The notes under the pieces: model-generated
Seen by the model: the letters and a program-made list of their open reading frames with translations, nothing else
Database searches by the model: none
Told to the model about the DNA's origin: nothing
Program-made: the position numbers and the translations under genes
Assembly (NCBI RefSeq): GCF_015355625.1
Contig: NZ_JACLAF010000004.1
Span: 62,001-126,000, forward strand
From: Tamlana sp. I1
GTDB lineage: Bacteria > Bacteroidota > Bacteroidia > Flavobacteriales > Flavobacteriaceae
Direction of reading: 5' to 3'
Length of the DNA stretch: 64,000 nucleotides
In this document: piece after piece, positions 9,327-17,775 of the stretch
Layout: the number at the start of each line of letters is the position of its first letter
How positions within the stretch are numbered: the first letter of the stretch is position 1

Positions 9327-10170
9327 TTGGGCATGACGCCACTTGCATTTTTAAATGTAAAATGTAAGTGGGTCGGGTTATCCGCTATATCTTTTGTGAT
9401 TTTTAGGAATCACAAAAGGATGCCGCTGCTACCCCTCATGCAACGTATTTTTAATAGTTCATTTCAGTACATTCCCCTGCATTTCGACAAGCTCCATTTC
9501 GGAAAAAACACTTCAATACATCCTCTTGGACACAGACTTAAAATAAAAGGCGATAATAGTTCTAATTATTTTTGATTTTAAGCCAGAGTCCGCTGCCTCT
9601 ACATCATCCACTTTAAAACTCACAAAAGAAGAAGATATTATATTTTGATTTTATCTAATATGAAAGCCAGAAATACCATTTTCTTAACGGTCATATCGGC
9701 AAAGTCTTCTCGTGACTTTGCACGCTCCGTCCTAAAAAGGCCATCTCTGTCAAGCATTTTAAGGGGTTTATAATGTTTGAGGCCTTTATTGGTTTTTGGT
9801 ACAACAAAAACCAGGCATAGACTAAGGCGCTTCTAATATGAATTCCCATACCACCGCAGGTTTAACTTCCCGTACACCTACGCCGTTATGGTTTTCATAA
9901 GAAGGTCTAAGGCTATGGTGGAACTTGTAAAGACCAAGTGAATTTTATCAAAACTTAAGGTTTCTACTTCCTTGAAAACCTATCAGCCTCCCTGACGGCA
10001 GGTAGGTTTTACTACGTCGCAGACACTCCTGAACTTTTGATAAAAGTCTTTACAAAACCCACCTCAAACATGGAGCTCTTTTAGAGAGAAGTATACAAAG
10101 CACCCCTTAAAATTCGAATTGAATTAAAATCAAAACAAGGGGTATTTATTAATCTTTTAAATTTTTTATC
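9327..10170. other. Long gene-free stretch with tandem hairpins
   Basis: No convincing gene is present in these 844 bases; an 82-codon open frame at 9327-9575 lacks any family-like features. Two strong hairpins lie at the left: 9341-9351 with 9359-9369 (one G-T pair) and 9391-9401 with 9408-9418 (perfect, 6-base loop). The rest is richer in G and C than the flanks and has stop codons in all frames. Similar hairpin-bearing spacers are, from memory, repeated in Flavobacteriaceae genomes. It could hold a degraded gene, an untranslated leader of ssb, or a repeat element. Confidence 0.5.
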
Positions 10171-10503
10171 ATGAGTACAATTAAAAACAAAGTACAGTTA
10201 ATTGGTAACGTAGGGCAAGAGCCAACGATGACCATTTTAGAAGACGGAAAAAAGTTAGCCCGTATTTCATTGGCTACGAATGAGTATTACAACAATGCCC
10301 AAGGCGAAAAGCAAACCAATACCAGTTGGCACAGTTTAGTAGCCTGGGGTAAAAAGGCGGACATTGTAGAAAAGTACGTGACTAAAGGCAAAGAAATTGC
10401 CATCGAAGGAAAACTAACCTCAAGAAGTTATGAGGATAAAGGCGGCGTTAAACGCTATATGACCGAAATTACAATTAGTGAAATTTTGCTACTTAGTAAA
10501 TAG
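10171..10503 (+). CDS. ssb: Single-stranded DNA-binding protein
   Basis: The 110-aa protein is a single OB-fold SSB. It starts MSTIKNKVQLIGNVGQEP and carries the typical RISLATNE, TSWHSLVAWGK and VTKGKEIAIEGKLTSRSY strands. The acidic C-terminal tip that normally recruits partners is missing (it ends in SEILLLSK), as in many short element-borne SSBs. It likely coats transferred single-stranded DNA during conjugation. It is monocistronic, with a strong terminator right after it. Confidence 0.92.
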   Translation: MSTIKNKVQLIGNVGQEPTMTILEDGKKLARISLATNEYYNNAQGEKQTNTSWHSLVAWGKKADIVEKYVTKGKEIAIEGKLTSRSYEDKGGVKRYMTEITISEILLLSK

Positions 10504-10513
10504 ATGTAAAAAA

Positions 10514-10552
10514 TAAGAGGGTGCTCCCTTTTAACTCAGCACCCTCTATTTA
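10514..10552 (+). terminator. Intrinsic terminator after ssb
   Basis: AGAGGGTGCT (10516-10525) pairs perfectly with AGCACCCTCT (10538-10547), flanked by AT-rich sequence with T runs. It ends the ssb transcript. Confidence 0.85.
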
Positions 10553-10578
10553 TTTTAAAACTTCAAAAATTGAAGCTT

Positions 10579-11022
10579 ATGAAAAGCAAAGTTAATGAAA
10601 TACAAATATGTTATAAGGAGCAATTAAAAACTTCGGTAGTCATAACCAGTTCAAAAACGGCTAATGAGGTGATTTACGAACATTGGGATAAAAACACGAT
10701 TGCCGTTTATGAGTCATTTAAAGTCGTGTTACTCAATAATGCTAATAAGGTTAAAGGTATTTATCAACTGTCTACAGGTGGTATGACTGGAACTTTAGTT
10801 GATATTCGATTGTTGTTCGCTATTGCATTAAAAACACTTGCAACCGGCTTGATTTTATGTCATAATCATCCAAGTTCAAAGCTTAAACCCAGTGAAATGG
10901 ATAAGCAAATTACGGAGAAGATTATAAAAGCTTCAAAGTTATTAGATATTAAGGTACTGGATCACCTCATTATTACGCCAGACGGTGACTTTTTTAGTTT
11001 CGCGGACAATGGACTAATTTAA
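10579..11022 (+). CDS. RadC-like JAB/MPN domain protein
   Basis: The 147-aa protein is a RadC/MPN+ domain. The JAMM metal motif is visible as the E in the N-terminal part (VYESFKVV) plus HNHPSSKLKPSEMD, with H-x-H and a later D. Full RadC proteins carry an extra N-terminal helix-hairpin-helix, which is absent here. Short stand-alone copies are common in ICEs and anti-restriction regions. The biochemical role of RadC is not settled; a DNA-repair role has been withdrawn. The ATG at 10579 is preferred over a TTG three codons upstream. Confidence 0.88.
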   Translation: MKSKVNEIQICYKEQLKTSVVITSSKTANEVIYEHWDKNTIAVYESFKVVLLNNANKVKGIYQLSTGGMTGTLVDIRLLFAIALKTLATGLILCHNHPSSKLKPSEMDKQITEKIIKASKLLDIKVLDHLIITPDGDFFSFADNGLI

Positions 11023-11032
11023 ATTTAGAGTG

Positions 11033-11230
11033 ATGATTTATTTGAATTATACGAACTTAAATGCTGAAACTCAAGAACGATTGATGCAAACCTCAAAAGC
11101 AGATGTTGAACGCCAATTTGGAAACTCCTTAAAAGCTTATGCTCTAAAACACCATTTGAATTATCAAACGGTTTTAGAAGAAGAAGCCATCCGACACCTT
11201 AATAGTTATACCTATGTGTTTAATATTTAA
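11033..11230 (+). CDS. Small ICE-associated protein of unknown function
   Basis: The 65-aa product is hydrophilic and helical (ETQERLMQTSKADVERQFG). No named domain is recognised. It follows the RadC-like gene by 10 bases and is likely co-transcribed; a terminator hairpin follows. A GTG lies one codon upstream of the chosen ATG. Similar short proteins accompany ssb/radC in Bacteroidota ICEs, to my recollection. Confidence 0.6.
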   Translation: MIYLNYTNLNAETQERLMQTSKADVERQFGNSLKAYALKHHLNYQTVLEEEAIRHLNSYTYVFNI

Positions 11231-11254
11231 ACATTAATTTTTAATACCATACTG

Positions 11255-11283
11255 AAAGACCTCAAATTTGGGGTCTTTTTTCT
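11255..11283 (+). terminator. Intrinsic terminator after the radC unit
   Basis: AAAGACC at 11255-11261 pairs with GGTCTTT at 11272-11278, with inner CAA/TTG pairs, followed by a T run. It closes the radC/small-gene unit. Confidence 0.8.
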
Positions 11284-11654
11284 TTTCAATGGTTGAAGGT
11301 GGTTTTATGAAAAATGATATTCTAAAATGCGGTTTTTTTGAAATTCATACGTTTCAATGGCAAACCCAACCAATTGAAACTAAACCACGTTTTATGGTTT
11401 TATTGGAAACCCATAACTTTAATATAAACGAAAAGATTAAGAAAACTAATCGGATCGTTGGACTAATTTTTTGCCCCTCGCGGTGCAAAAAAGGAAGAGC
11501 AAGAGGGTAACACGCGCTGCGGTGTTTTGGTTTTATTAATACGTATAATTCGCTGATAATCAGTGGTTTGTATCAGTTTGAAATATTCTGATTTTCAGGG
11601 CATTGCAGCAAAACCTCTGAAAGCCCTAAAAAACCAGTTGTTTTTTGCAGCAAA
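11284..11654. other. Gene-free region with hairpin and candidate oriT
   Basis: No supportable gene is present; an 80-codon open frame at 11268-11510 starts inside the terminator and looks spurious. TTTTTTGC (11467-11474) pairs with GCAAAAAA (11485-11492). Just before the mobilisation genes, the 11-base TTGCAGCAAAA occurs twice as a direct repeat (11603-11613 and 11645-11655, the last base being the A of the ATG). An AGGGC/GCCCT inverted repeat (11597-11601, 11623-11627) lies close by. Repeats directly upstream of relaxase genes are typical of oriT, so nicking may occur here. This is inference. Confidence 0.4.
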
Positions 11655-12224
11655 ATGAAGAAATTTTCAACATACGACTTTTCAGGAATCAATATCAAAA
11701 AGGATGTTGCAGAACGCTTTCGGACGTTTTCCAAAGGTGTTTCCAAATCCCATTCAGAGACTCTTGAATCTATGTTGAATTTTTTCAAATGGAATAATCT
11801 TCATCCTAATGATAATCTTGGTGTTAAAAAGGATGATACCAAAAAACGCATCAATGCTCTAATCGCCATTATTCGTAACATCGAAAAACAACAGACAAAA
11901 CCCACTAAAGCCATGTTGGATGCCCTTTTTCAGGAAGTCACCCGAACAGAACATGAAGAGGTCGAAGAGGAGTCCTTTGATTTTGGAACACCAGAAACCT
12001 TAACAAGAGATGCCGAAATGGAACATTACAAAAGTCGATTTGAAGAGATGCAGCAACAACTTAGTGCTTATAAAAATGGATTAGAATTATTACTGGGCAG
12101 AATGCATCCTGTGAAAACAACCTTTGGTAAGGATTACCATAAGCTGGATATGAATAAGATTGAATTGGAAAACTTTAAAATGAACCTTCATCATGTACAT
12201 CACCATCACCGCACAAAGCCTTAG
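11655..12224 (+). CDS. BfmA/BtgA-family mobilisation accessory protein
   Basis: The 189-aa product opens with a segment resembling BfmA/BtgA proteins (FSGINIKKDVAERFRTFSK, then SHSETLESMLNFF and KKRINALIAIIRNIEK). These are small DNA-binding partners of relaxases that recognise oriT and help form the relaxosome. The N-terminal region looks like a ribbon-helix-helix type binder, and the C-terminal half is charged and probably coiled coil. Its stop overlaps the relaxase start by 32 bases, showing translational coupling. Confidence 0.82.
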   Translation: MKKFSTYDFSGINIKKDVAERFRTFSKGVSKSHSETLESMLNFFKWNNLHPNDNLGVKKDDTKKRINALIAIIRNIEKQQTKPTKAMLDALFQEVTRTEHEEVEEESFDFGTPETLTRDAEMEHYKSRFEEMQQQLSAYKNGLELLLGRMHPVKTTFGKDYHKLDMNKIELENFKMNLHHVHHHHRTKP

Positions 12225-13227
12225 TGGGAACTATGGGCAAAGTGCTTCCGCCTTTGTAGACTATCTCGAAAAAGAGAATGAAGGGAAACCCATGCCTGAA
12301 ATAGAGTCTTTTTTTGATCAACATCACAATGAAATATCCCCAGAGAAAGTCATCAAGGAGATTGATGGTAATAAGGCTAAACTTAAAAAAACAGAGCCCA
12401 AATTTTACTCCATTACCCTCAATCCAAGTCAGAGGGAGCTTAAGGCAATTGGAGACTCTCCAGAAGCTTTAAAACAATACACCAGGGAAGTTATGAAATC
12501 TTACGCTAAAGCTTTTAACCGTGAAATTGATGGCAGACCTGTTCATGTAAATGATATTAAATATTACGCCAAAGTAGAACGACAACGCACTTTTAAAGGT
12601 TCAGATAAACAAATACAGGAAAACCAACCGTATGCCACTAAAATACTAGAATTGAAGCAGAAAATTAGAAGTATGCAACACGGAGAAACCATAGGGAATA
12701 TCGATAAAATAAAAAAAGAAATAGAACGTTTGGAGCGGGAAGCGCCTCATCAAAGCAATGGCAAACGCATCGTTCGCGATATGTCTAAACCTGGACATCA
12801 AAGTCATATCCATATTATTGTGAGCCGTAAGGATGTGTCCAATCGTTATAGTCTGTCTCCAGGAAGCAAGTACAAAGCCTCTGTAGTAGAAATGAACGGC
12901 AAGCTGGTAAAACGAGGTTTTGATCGGGATCTGTTTTATACGAATGCCGAAAAAACATTTGATACGATGTTTAGCTACAAGCGTAATTATGTGGAATCCT
13001 ACAAAGCACGAAAAACCTATTTAAAAGATCCTAAGCTTTATTTCTTAACGATAACAAGATTACCCTCTAGCGAAAAAGCCATAGCCTTTAATTTATTACA
13101 AAAAACAGGCGTGAATACCACCTTTTTAAGTATACCTACAAATAAGTTTCAGCTTACCTTAAAAGCTATCAACACCTTGAAAAAAGGGATTGGCAGAGCA
13201 ATCGAATCGGGATCTATAGGTATATGA
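12193..13227 (+). CDS. MobB-family relaxase
   Basis: The 344-aa protein starts MYITITAQSLSGNYGQSASA, typical of DUF5712/MobB relaxases of Bacteroidota elements. The metal-binding histidines are visible in GHQSHIHIIVSRKD near residue 202. Relaxases of this kind nick oriT and stay bound to the 5' end of the transferred strand. A long charged linker around residues 140-195 is normal. It overlaps its accessory gene upstream and the coupling-protein gene downstream by 4 bases (ATGA), so the three form one operon. Confidence 0.88.
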   Translation: MYITITAQSLSGNYGQSASAFVDYLEKENEGKPMPEIESFFDQHHNEISPEKVIKEIDGNKAKLKKTEPKFYSITLNPSQRELKAIGDSPEALKQYTREVMKSYAKAFNREIDGRPVHVNDIKYYAKVERQRTFKGSDKQIQENQPYATKILELKQKIRSMQHGETIGNIDKIKKEIERLEREAPHQSNGKRIVRDMSKPGHQSHIHIIVSRKDVSNRYSLSPGSKYKASVVEMNGKLVKRGFDRDLFYTNAEKTFDTMFSYKRNYVESYKARKTYLKDPKLYFLTITRLPSSEKAIAFNLLQKTGVNTTFLSIPTNKFQLTLKAINTLKKGIGRAIESGSIGI

Positions 13228-14681
13228 ATTGGCAATTAGAGCATATCATTTTGTTTGTTGGTTGTCCAACCTTAATCATTGGAGCTTTGTTGTATGGATG
13301 GTTCTATGGTGAAAATAATGGATCAATTCATAAGAAATATAAGGTGCGATTCAAATTGAAAAACGGCAATTTTAAAATCGATAACATCCGAAGAGGGGCA
13401 TCCGTTATTGGATCTGCAGGGAGTGGGAAAACCGAAAGTGTGGTCTATAATTTCCTGAAACATTTTAGTCAGAATGGCTTTTGTGGGGTGATTCATGATT
13501 ATAAAGATTTTGAACTTACCGAAATGGCCTATCCGCTGTTTAGTGACATGAAAATGACTTTTTACACCATTGCCTTTGATCAAATCCATTATCGAGTGAA
13601 TCCTATCGCACCACATTATCTACCCAACGAGGAAAGTGTTAATGAGGTGTCACGAGTCCTTATGGAAAACCTGATGGAACAAAACCTTTCTGAAAATAAG
13701 GGAAGCAACAAGTTTTTTTCAGATGCCGTGGAAGGCTTATTGAGTGGGATGATATGGAAAATGAAAACAGCATATCCTGAATTTTGTACGCTACCTCATG
13801 TCATTGCCTTGTTTCAAATTTTAAGTAATAAAAAATTGGTAGCCTTTTTGAAATCTGATTTTACTTCAAGAAGTATGGCTAGTGCTTTTATTAATGGCAT
13901 AGATTCAGAGAAACAAACGGCAGGAGTTAAAAGTACCTTGGCGAATGCTTTCAAAAAGATAAGTTCCCAAAAACTGTTTTATGTGCTCTCTAAGGATGAG
14001 GTTCCGTTAGATATCAATAACCCTGAAACCCCAGCGATCATATCCTTGGTTAATAACCCGAAATACGACTCGGTGTATTCGCCAGTTATTGCCATGGTGA
14101 TGCATACCATTATCAAACAGATGAGCTTAAGAGGTAAAGCCTCCTCTTTTTTACTAATGGAAGAGGCACCAACCTTAAAATTACCCAATATGCACCGAAT
14201 TCCAGCGACACTGCGTAGTTATGATATTTGTACGGTCTATGTGATGCAGGATAAAGTGCAAAACGATTTACTATACGGAGAAAAAGCTAGTAAGGCTATT
14301 TTAAGTAATTTGTCCTATCAATTTTTTGGTAAAGTTAACGATCCCGATACAGCAAGGTATTACGAGAAGTTTTTTGAAATGATTAAGGTGCCCACAAAAA
14401 GTATTAGCAGTAGCAGTGGATTAAGTTTGGATAGTAGAATAACCAAAGGAGAGCGTGAGGTTTCTAAGCGTCGCGCTAGTATGTTTTTTAGTTTGAAACA
14501 AGGTGAATTTATTGCTTTTGCTGATGGGAAGGATAGGAGGCTGCGTTTTAGGTTGCAACTCATTTTAAAAGAGAAGCCTAAACAGGGATACCATTTATCT
14601 GCAGCCGACCTGGCAATACATTTTCAAAAAATTTATAGCGAGGTAAAGTTTATTTTTAAAGAAGAGGAGAGTTCGTTGTAA
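13224..14681 (+). CDS. Type IV coupling protein (VirD4/TraG-like ATPase)
   Basis: The 485-aa protein has an N-terminal TM helix (residues 5-27), then an ATPase domain. Walker A is GSAGSGKT near residues 63-70, and the Walker B region is SFLLMEEAPTL. A VirD4-type signature, YVMQDKVQNDLLYG, follows. Coupling proteins bring the relaxosome to the mating channel and pump DNA. It is short for the family, with only one clear TM and no long all-alpha insertion. Its start overlaps the relaxase stop. A terminator lies about 20 bases downstream. Confidence 0.88.
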   Translation: MNWQLEHIILFVGCPTLIIGALLYGWFYGENNGSIHKKYKVRFKLKNGNFKIDNIRRGASVIGSAGSGKTESVVYNFLKHFSQNGFCGVIHDYKDFELTEMAYPLFSDMKMTFYTIAFDQIHYRVNPIAPHYLPNEESVNEVSRVLMENLMEQNLSENKGSNKFFSDAVEGLLSGMIWKMKTAYPEFCTLPHVIALFQILSNKKLVAFLKSDFTSRSMASAFINGIDSEKQTAGVKSTLANAFKKISSQKLFYVLSKDEVPLDINNPETPAIISLVNNPKYDSVYSPVIAMVMHTIIKQMSLRGKASSFLLMEEAPTLKLPNMHRIPATLRSYDICTVYVMQDKVQNDLLYGEKASKAILSNLSYQFFGKVNDPDTARYYEKFFEMIKVPTKSISSSSGLSLDSRITKGEREVSKRRASMFFSLKQGEFIAFADGKDRRLRFRLQLILKEKPKQGYHLSAADLAIHFQKIYSEVKFIFKEEESSL

Positions 14682-14701
14682 TTAAGGTTTCAATATCAAA
14701 T

Positions 14702-14737
14702 TTTTCATTGCTATAGAATAGCAATGAAAATTTTTAT
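14702..14737 (+). terminator. Intrinsic terminator after the mobilisation operon
   Basis: TTTTCATTGCT (14702-14712) pairs with AGCAATGAAAA (14720-14730) and is followed by a T-rich run. It separates the mobilisation operon from the first ArsR-led cargo operon. Confidence 0.8.
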
Positions 14738-14747
14738 TTAATTATTA

Positions 14748-14795
14748 TTGCGTAGTTAAGTGGCTTCATATATATTTGTAGTTAAATAACTTCAT
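14748..14795 (+). promoter_or_regulatory. Promoter with tandem ArsR-type operators, copy 1
   Basis: A -33 TTG (14748-14750) and a -7 TATATTTG (14771-14778) are spaced by 20 bases, matching the Bacteroidota promoter. Two related 18-bp elements begin at 14752 and 14778, exactly 26 bases apart. The second is GTAGTTAAATAACTTCAT. The -7 box lies between and touching them, so a bound repressor would block transcription. The same layout occurs before the second ArsR gene. Confidence 0.75.
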
Positions 14796-14796
14796 A

Positions 14797-15129
14797 ATGA
14801 AATTAAGACGAGATATTTTTCAAGCAATTTCCGATCCAACAAGACGAGCAATATTGGTGCTACTTACTTCCCAATCCATGACAGCAGGAGCAATTGCTGA
14901 AAACTTTGATGCTGCAAGGCCTACTATTTCTAAACACATTCAAATTTTAAATGAATGCGACTTAGTTGATGCAAACCAACAAGGTCGAGAAATATACTAC
15001 GAGTTAAAAGTTGAAAAAATGAAAGAAATCGATAAATGGTTAGAGCAATTTAGAGCCATTTGGGATAATAGATTTAACCAACTAGATAATTTATTAGAAA
15101 CACTTAAAAACAAAAATAATGAAGAGTAA
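14797..15129 (+). CDS. ArsR/SmtB-family winged-helix regulator (copy 1)
   Basis: The 110-aa protein opens [20 protein letters not shown], a classic ArsR start. It has a recognition helix region ([18 protein letters not shown]) and a wing ([10 protein letters not shown]). No metal-binding cysteine cluster is seen, so it belongs to the metal-independent branch often paired with SRPBCC (AHSA1) genes. It most likely represses its own operon through the tandem operators upstream. Its stop overlaps the next start by 11 bases. A close paralogue lies at 20938. Confidence 0.9.
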   Translation: MKLRRDIFQAISDPTRRAILVLLTSQSMTAGAIAENFDAARPTISKHIQILNECDLVDANQQGREIYYELKVEKMKEIDKWLEQFRAIWDNRFNQLDNLLETLKNKNNEE

Positions 15130-15628
15130 TTTATTATTCAATTTTTCCGTGAATAAGGAAAATAAAACTATTAACATTCAGCGAGAGTTCAATGCTAATC
15201 TTGAATTGGTTTGGAAAGCTTGGACAGAACCAGAATTGTTAAACCAGTGGTGGGCACCAAAACCCTATCATATTGAAACTAAAACTTTAGATTTAGAAAT
15301 TGGCGGAATGTGGCTTTATGCAATGGTAAGCCCTAATAACGAAAAGACCTGGTGCAAAGCTGATTATAAGGGGATTGAAATAAACAAGTTATTATCTTGG
15401 TTAGATGCTTTTTGTGACGAAAATGGGAATGAAAATACAATGAAACCACGCTCATTATGGACAAATATTTTTACAGAAAAAAATGACATTACATTAGTAG
15501 ATGTTACCTTAAAACACGATAAACTAGAAGACATTGAAAAATTGATTGAAATGGGCTTTAAGGAAGGTTTCGGGATGGCACTTTTAAACTTAGACCAATT
15601 ATTATTAACTAAAAATAAAAAACAATGA
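15119..15628 (+). CDS. SRPBCC/AHSA1-type ligand-binding protein
   Basis: The 169-aa protein carries the AHSA1 signature [20 protein letters not shown] followed by [12 protein letters not shown]. These helix-grip proteins bind hydrophobic ligands in the cytoplasm and are very often encoded with an ArsR regulator. No catalytic residue can be assigned. It is the second gene of the ArsR operon and overlaps the next gene by 4 bases. Confidence 0.85.
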   Translation: MKSNLLFNFSVNKENKTINIQREFNANLELVWKAWTEPELLNQWWAPKPYHIETKTLDLEIGGMWLYAMVSPNNEKTWCKADYKGIEINKLLSWLDAFCDENGNENTMKPRSLWTNIFTEKNDITLVDVTLKHDKLEDIEKLIEMGFKEGFGMALLNLDQLLLTKNKKQ

Positions 15629-16125
15629 ATAAACTACACTTTGACTTCTTGGTAAACAAGAAGGATAACACACTTACAATTGTGCGTGAATTTAACGCTG
15701 AAAGAGAACTTGTTTGGGATTGCTACACGAAAAGTGAATTATTAGAAAAGTGGTTTGCACCAAAACCATTGACGGCTAAAACAAAGACGATGGATTTTAA
15801 GGAAGGCGGCTATTGGTTATACGCTATGATAGAACCAAACGGAACTGAGCACTGGGGACGAACAGATTTCACAGAAATTAAACCTATTGATTATTATAAA
15901 TCATTAGATGGGTTTTGTGATAAAAATGGAAATCTAAACCCAGCTTTGCCAAGAGCAAAATGGCATGTGAGTTTTTTAGATTTGAATGAAAAATCAAAAG
16001 TTGAGACCATTGTAACCTACAATTCTCTAAAAGATTTAGAAACTATAATAGAAATGGGAATGGAAGATGGACTTAAATCAACGTTAGTAAGATTGGATGA
16101 ATTATTAATAAATCTAAAAAAATGA
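15625..16125 (+). CDS. SRPBCC/AHSA1-type protein, tandem paralogue
   Basis: The 166-aa protein is a close relative of the gene before it, with TIVREFNAERELVWDCYTK and ELLEKWFAPKP in the same places. Tandem duplication followed by divergence is the likely origin. It is translationally coupled on both sides by 4-base overlaps. Ligand unknown. Confidence 0.85.
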   Translation: MNKLHFDFLVNKKDNTLTIVREFNAERELVWDCYTKSELLEKWFAPKPLTAKTKTMDFKEGGYWLYAMIEPNGTEHWGRTDFTEIKPIDYYKSLDGFCDKNGNLNPALPRAKWHVSFLDLNEKSKVETIVTYNSLKDLETIIEMGMEDGLKSTLVRLDELLINLKK

Positions 16126-16505
16126 AAAAGAATAAAACCATATTTTGGATAGCAACTTCCATCATTTTTGCTTTAGAGGCCTTAATGCCATTGGCAACGC
16201 TTTTATTCGCACACGAATACTTTAACGCAGGAACCAAACCATTAGGATACCCTGATTATTTTGCTTATGCTTTAATTGTTTGTAAAGTGTTAGGAGCAAC
16301 AGCAATAATGTTTCCAAAGCTTCCTGCAAAACTAAGGGAATGGGCTTATGCAGGTTTGACCTTCAATTTAATTTTTGCAGTCATAAGTCATGTAGTAGTA
16401 GACCAAGTTATTGCAAATATCATAATGCCTATTGTAGTAGGTGCAGTACTAGGAGTTTCTTACGTCTGTTCACAAAAAATCAAATTTAAAATGAAAACTC
16501 ATTAA
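16122..16505 (+). CDS. DoxX-like small membrane protein
   Basis: The 127-aa protein has four hydrophobic segments (about residues 7-28, 45-65, 73-93 and 98-117). It carries the DoxX-like motifs LGYPDYFAYALIVCKVLG and KLPAKLREWAYAGLTF. DoxX-like proteins sit in the inner membrane; some are linked to quinone or redox metabolism, but this subgroup is uncharacterised. It belongs to the ArsR operon, and its paralogue at 22273 sits in the second ArsR operon. Confidence 0.82.
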   Translation: MKKNKTIFWIATSIIFALEALMPLATLLFAHEYFNAGTKPLGYPDYFAYALIVCKVLGATAIMFPKLPAKLREWAYAGLTFNLIFAVISHVVVDQVIANIIMPIVVGAVLGVSYVCSQKIKFKMKTH

Positions 16506-16507
16506 TT

Positions 16508-16720
16508 ATGGCATTCCAAACTTATATCAAGAACATCGAGGAGAAAACTGGCAAAACTGCTCAGGACTTCCAAAATTTTGCAGAAGAAAAAGCCTTTACT
16601 AAAAATGGAGAATTAGCTGTTAAGGCTACCGAAGTGACCAATTGGTTGAAAGAAGAGTTTGGGTTAGGCCATGGTCACGCCATGGCTATGTATGCCTATA
16701 TAAAAGGGAAAAGAGAATAA
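16508..16720 (+). CDS. DUF4287-type small protein
   Basis: The 70-aa protein MAFQTYIKNIEEKTGKTAQD matches the DUF4287 pattern, ending with GLGHGHAMAMYAYIKGK. The function of the family is unknown. It follows the DoxX gene by 2 bases and is part of the same operon. Confidence 0.82.
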   Translation: MAFQTYIKNIEEKTGKTAQDFQNFAEEKAFTKNGELAVKATEVTNWLKEEFGLGHGHAMAMYAYIKGKRE

Positions 16721-16746
16721 ACTACCATTCTAAAAATTATAATTAA

Positions 16747-17382
16747 ATGAACAAGTTAACCGTCACCAAAACAGGTGCTATTGGATTTATTTTCCTGTTA
16801 ATATTATTACATCTTATAAACACTTCAGTGAGTCCTGTATGGCAACCTATTAGCGAATATGCATTAGGAAATGCAGGTTGGTTAATGCAGATTGCATTCT
16901 TTTTACTTGGTATAAGTTTTTTAACCTTAGGCTTATACTTAATAAAATACGTATCCAAAATAGGTTCTAAAATTGGAGGAGCGTTGTTAGTAATAGCGTC
17001 TCTTGGTAATTTCTTAGCAGGCATTTTTAATACTGATCCTGTTGATACTTTACCTGAGCACATGACTATAAGTGGTCAAATTCATAACGCAGCAGCAGGA
17101 TTATTAGGTTTTATGATTTTAGCTACGCTGTTTATTACTTATCAATTTAGAAAACAGGAACAGCTTATACCATTTAGAAAAAATATGTTTGTATTAACTA
17201 TAATTCTTTGGGGTTTAGAGTTTGCTTTAATAATTGCTATGGGTGTTTATTTGAGTGAAACGAATGGTATAATTACACCAGAGACTCCAATTGGTTGGCT
17301 TGGTAGAATCGTTATCGTATTTTGTGCTATTTGGGTTTGGAGTTGTGCTCATTATCTCCAAAAATCTAATTTCAAAAATTAG
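16747..17382 (+). CDS. DUF998-type six-TM membrane protein
   Basis: The 211-aa protein has six hydrophobic helices and the family features SPVWQPISEYALG (first loop) and GIFNTDPVD. DUF998 members are inner-membrane proteins of unknown function. It fits the ArsR cargo operon by spacing (26 bases). Confidence 0.8.
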   Translation: MNKLTVTKTGAIGFIFLLILLHLINTSVSPVWQPISEYALGNAGWLMQIAFFLLGISFLTLGLYLIKYVSKIGSKIGGALLVIASLGNFLAGIFNTDPVDTLPEHMTISGQIHNAAAGLLGFMILATLFITYQFRKQEQLIPFRKNMFVLTIILWGLEFALIIAMGVYLSETNGIITPETPIGWLGRIVIVFCAIWVWSCAHYLQKSNFKN

Positions 17383-17387
17383 CTCAT

Positions 17388-17750
17388 ATGAATACCATCA
17401 ATCAATTCATGAAAGATAAAATTAAGGAAGAGTATCAACCTATTTTTACAAAGTTTAGGAGCTTGATTAAAGTAAAATTCCCAACACTAAAAGAAGAAAT
17501 GCGAGGAGGAACCGAAAAATATTATGGTGTCCCAGTTTATAGACACAATAGAATTATCATCTCTGTGAGTCCTACCCTAAAAGGAATTACCTTTTCATTT
17601 ACGGATGGTAAACAGTTTGAAGACAAGTATAAACTACTGGAAGGAGTCGGAAAAAAATCATTAAATTTAAGATTGAGTGACCCCAAAGATTATAAAGACG
17701 ACATACTTGAGTATTACATTTTACAAGCTATGGAGTTGGATGAAAAATAA
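17388..17750 (+). CDS. DUF1801/YdhG-like protein
   Basis: The 120-aa cytoplasmic protein resembles the DUF1801 fold (KFRSLIKVKFPTLKEEMRGG, VPVYRHNRIIISVS). The function is unknown. It lies 5 bases after the DUF998 gene. Other DUF1801-fold genes occur in the second cargo operon (22653 and 23010). Confidence 0.7.
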   Translation: MNTINQFMKDKIKEEYQPIFTKFRSLIKVKFPTLKEEMRGGTEKYYGVPVYRHNRIIISVSPTLKGITFSFTDGKQFEDKYKLLEGVGKKSLNLRLSDPKDYKDDILEYYILQAMELDEK

Positions 17751-17775
17751 TTCATATTTTTAAACAAAAAAAATA

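Noticed and set aside
9327-9575. 82-codon open frame
   Set aside because: It starts in the terminator, has no family-like pattern and lies over hairpins; a chance frame is more likely.
11268-11510. 80-codon open frame
   Set aside because: It begins inside a terminator and crosses a strong inverted repeat; no recognisable features.
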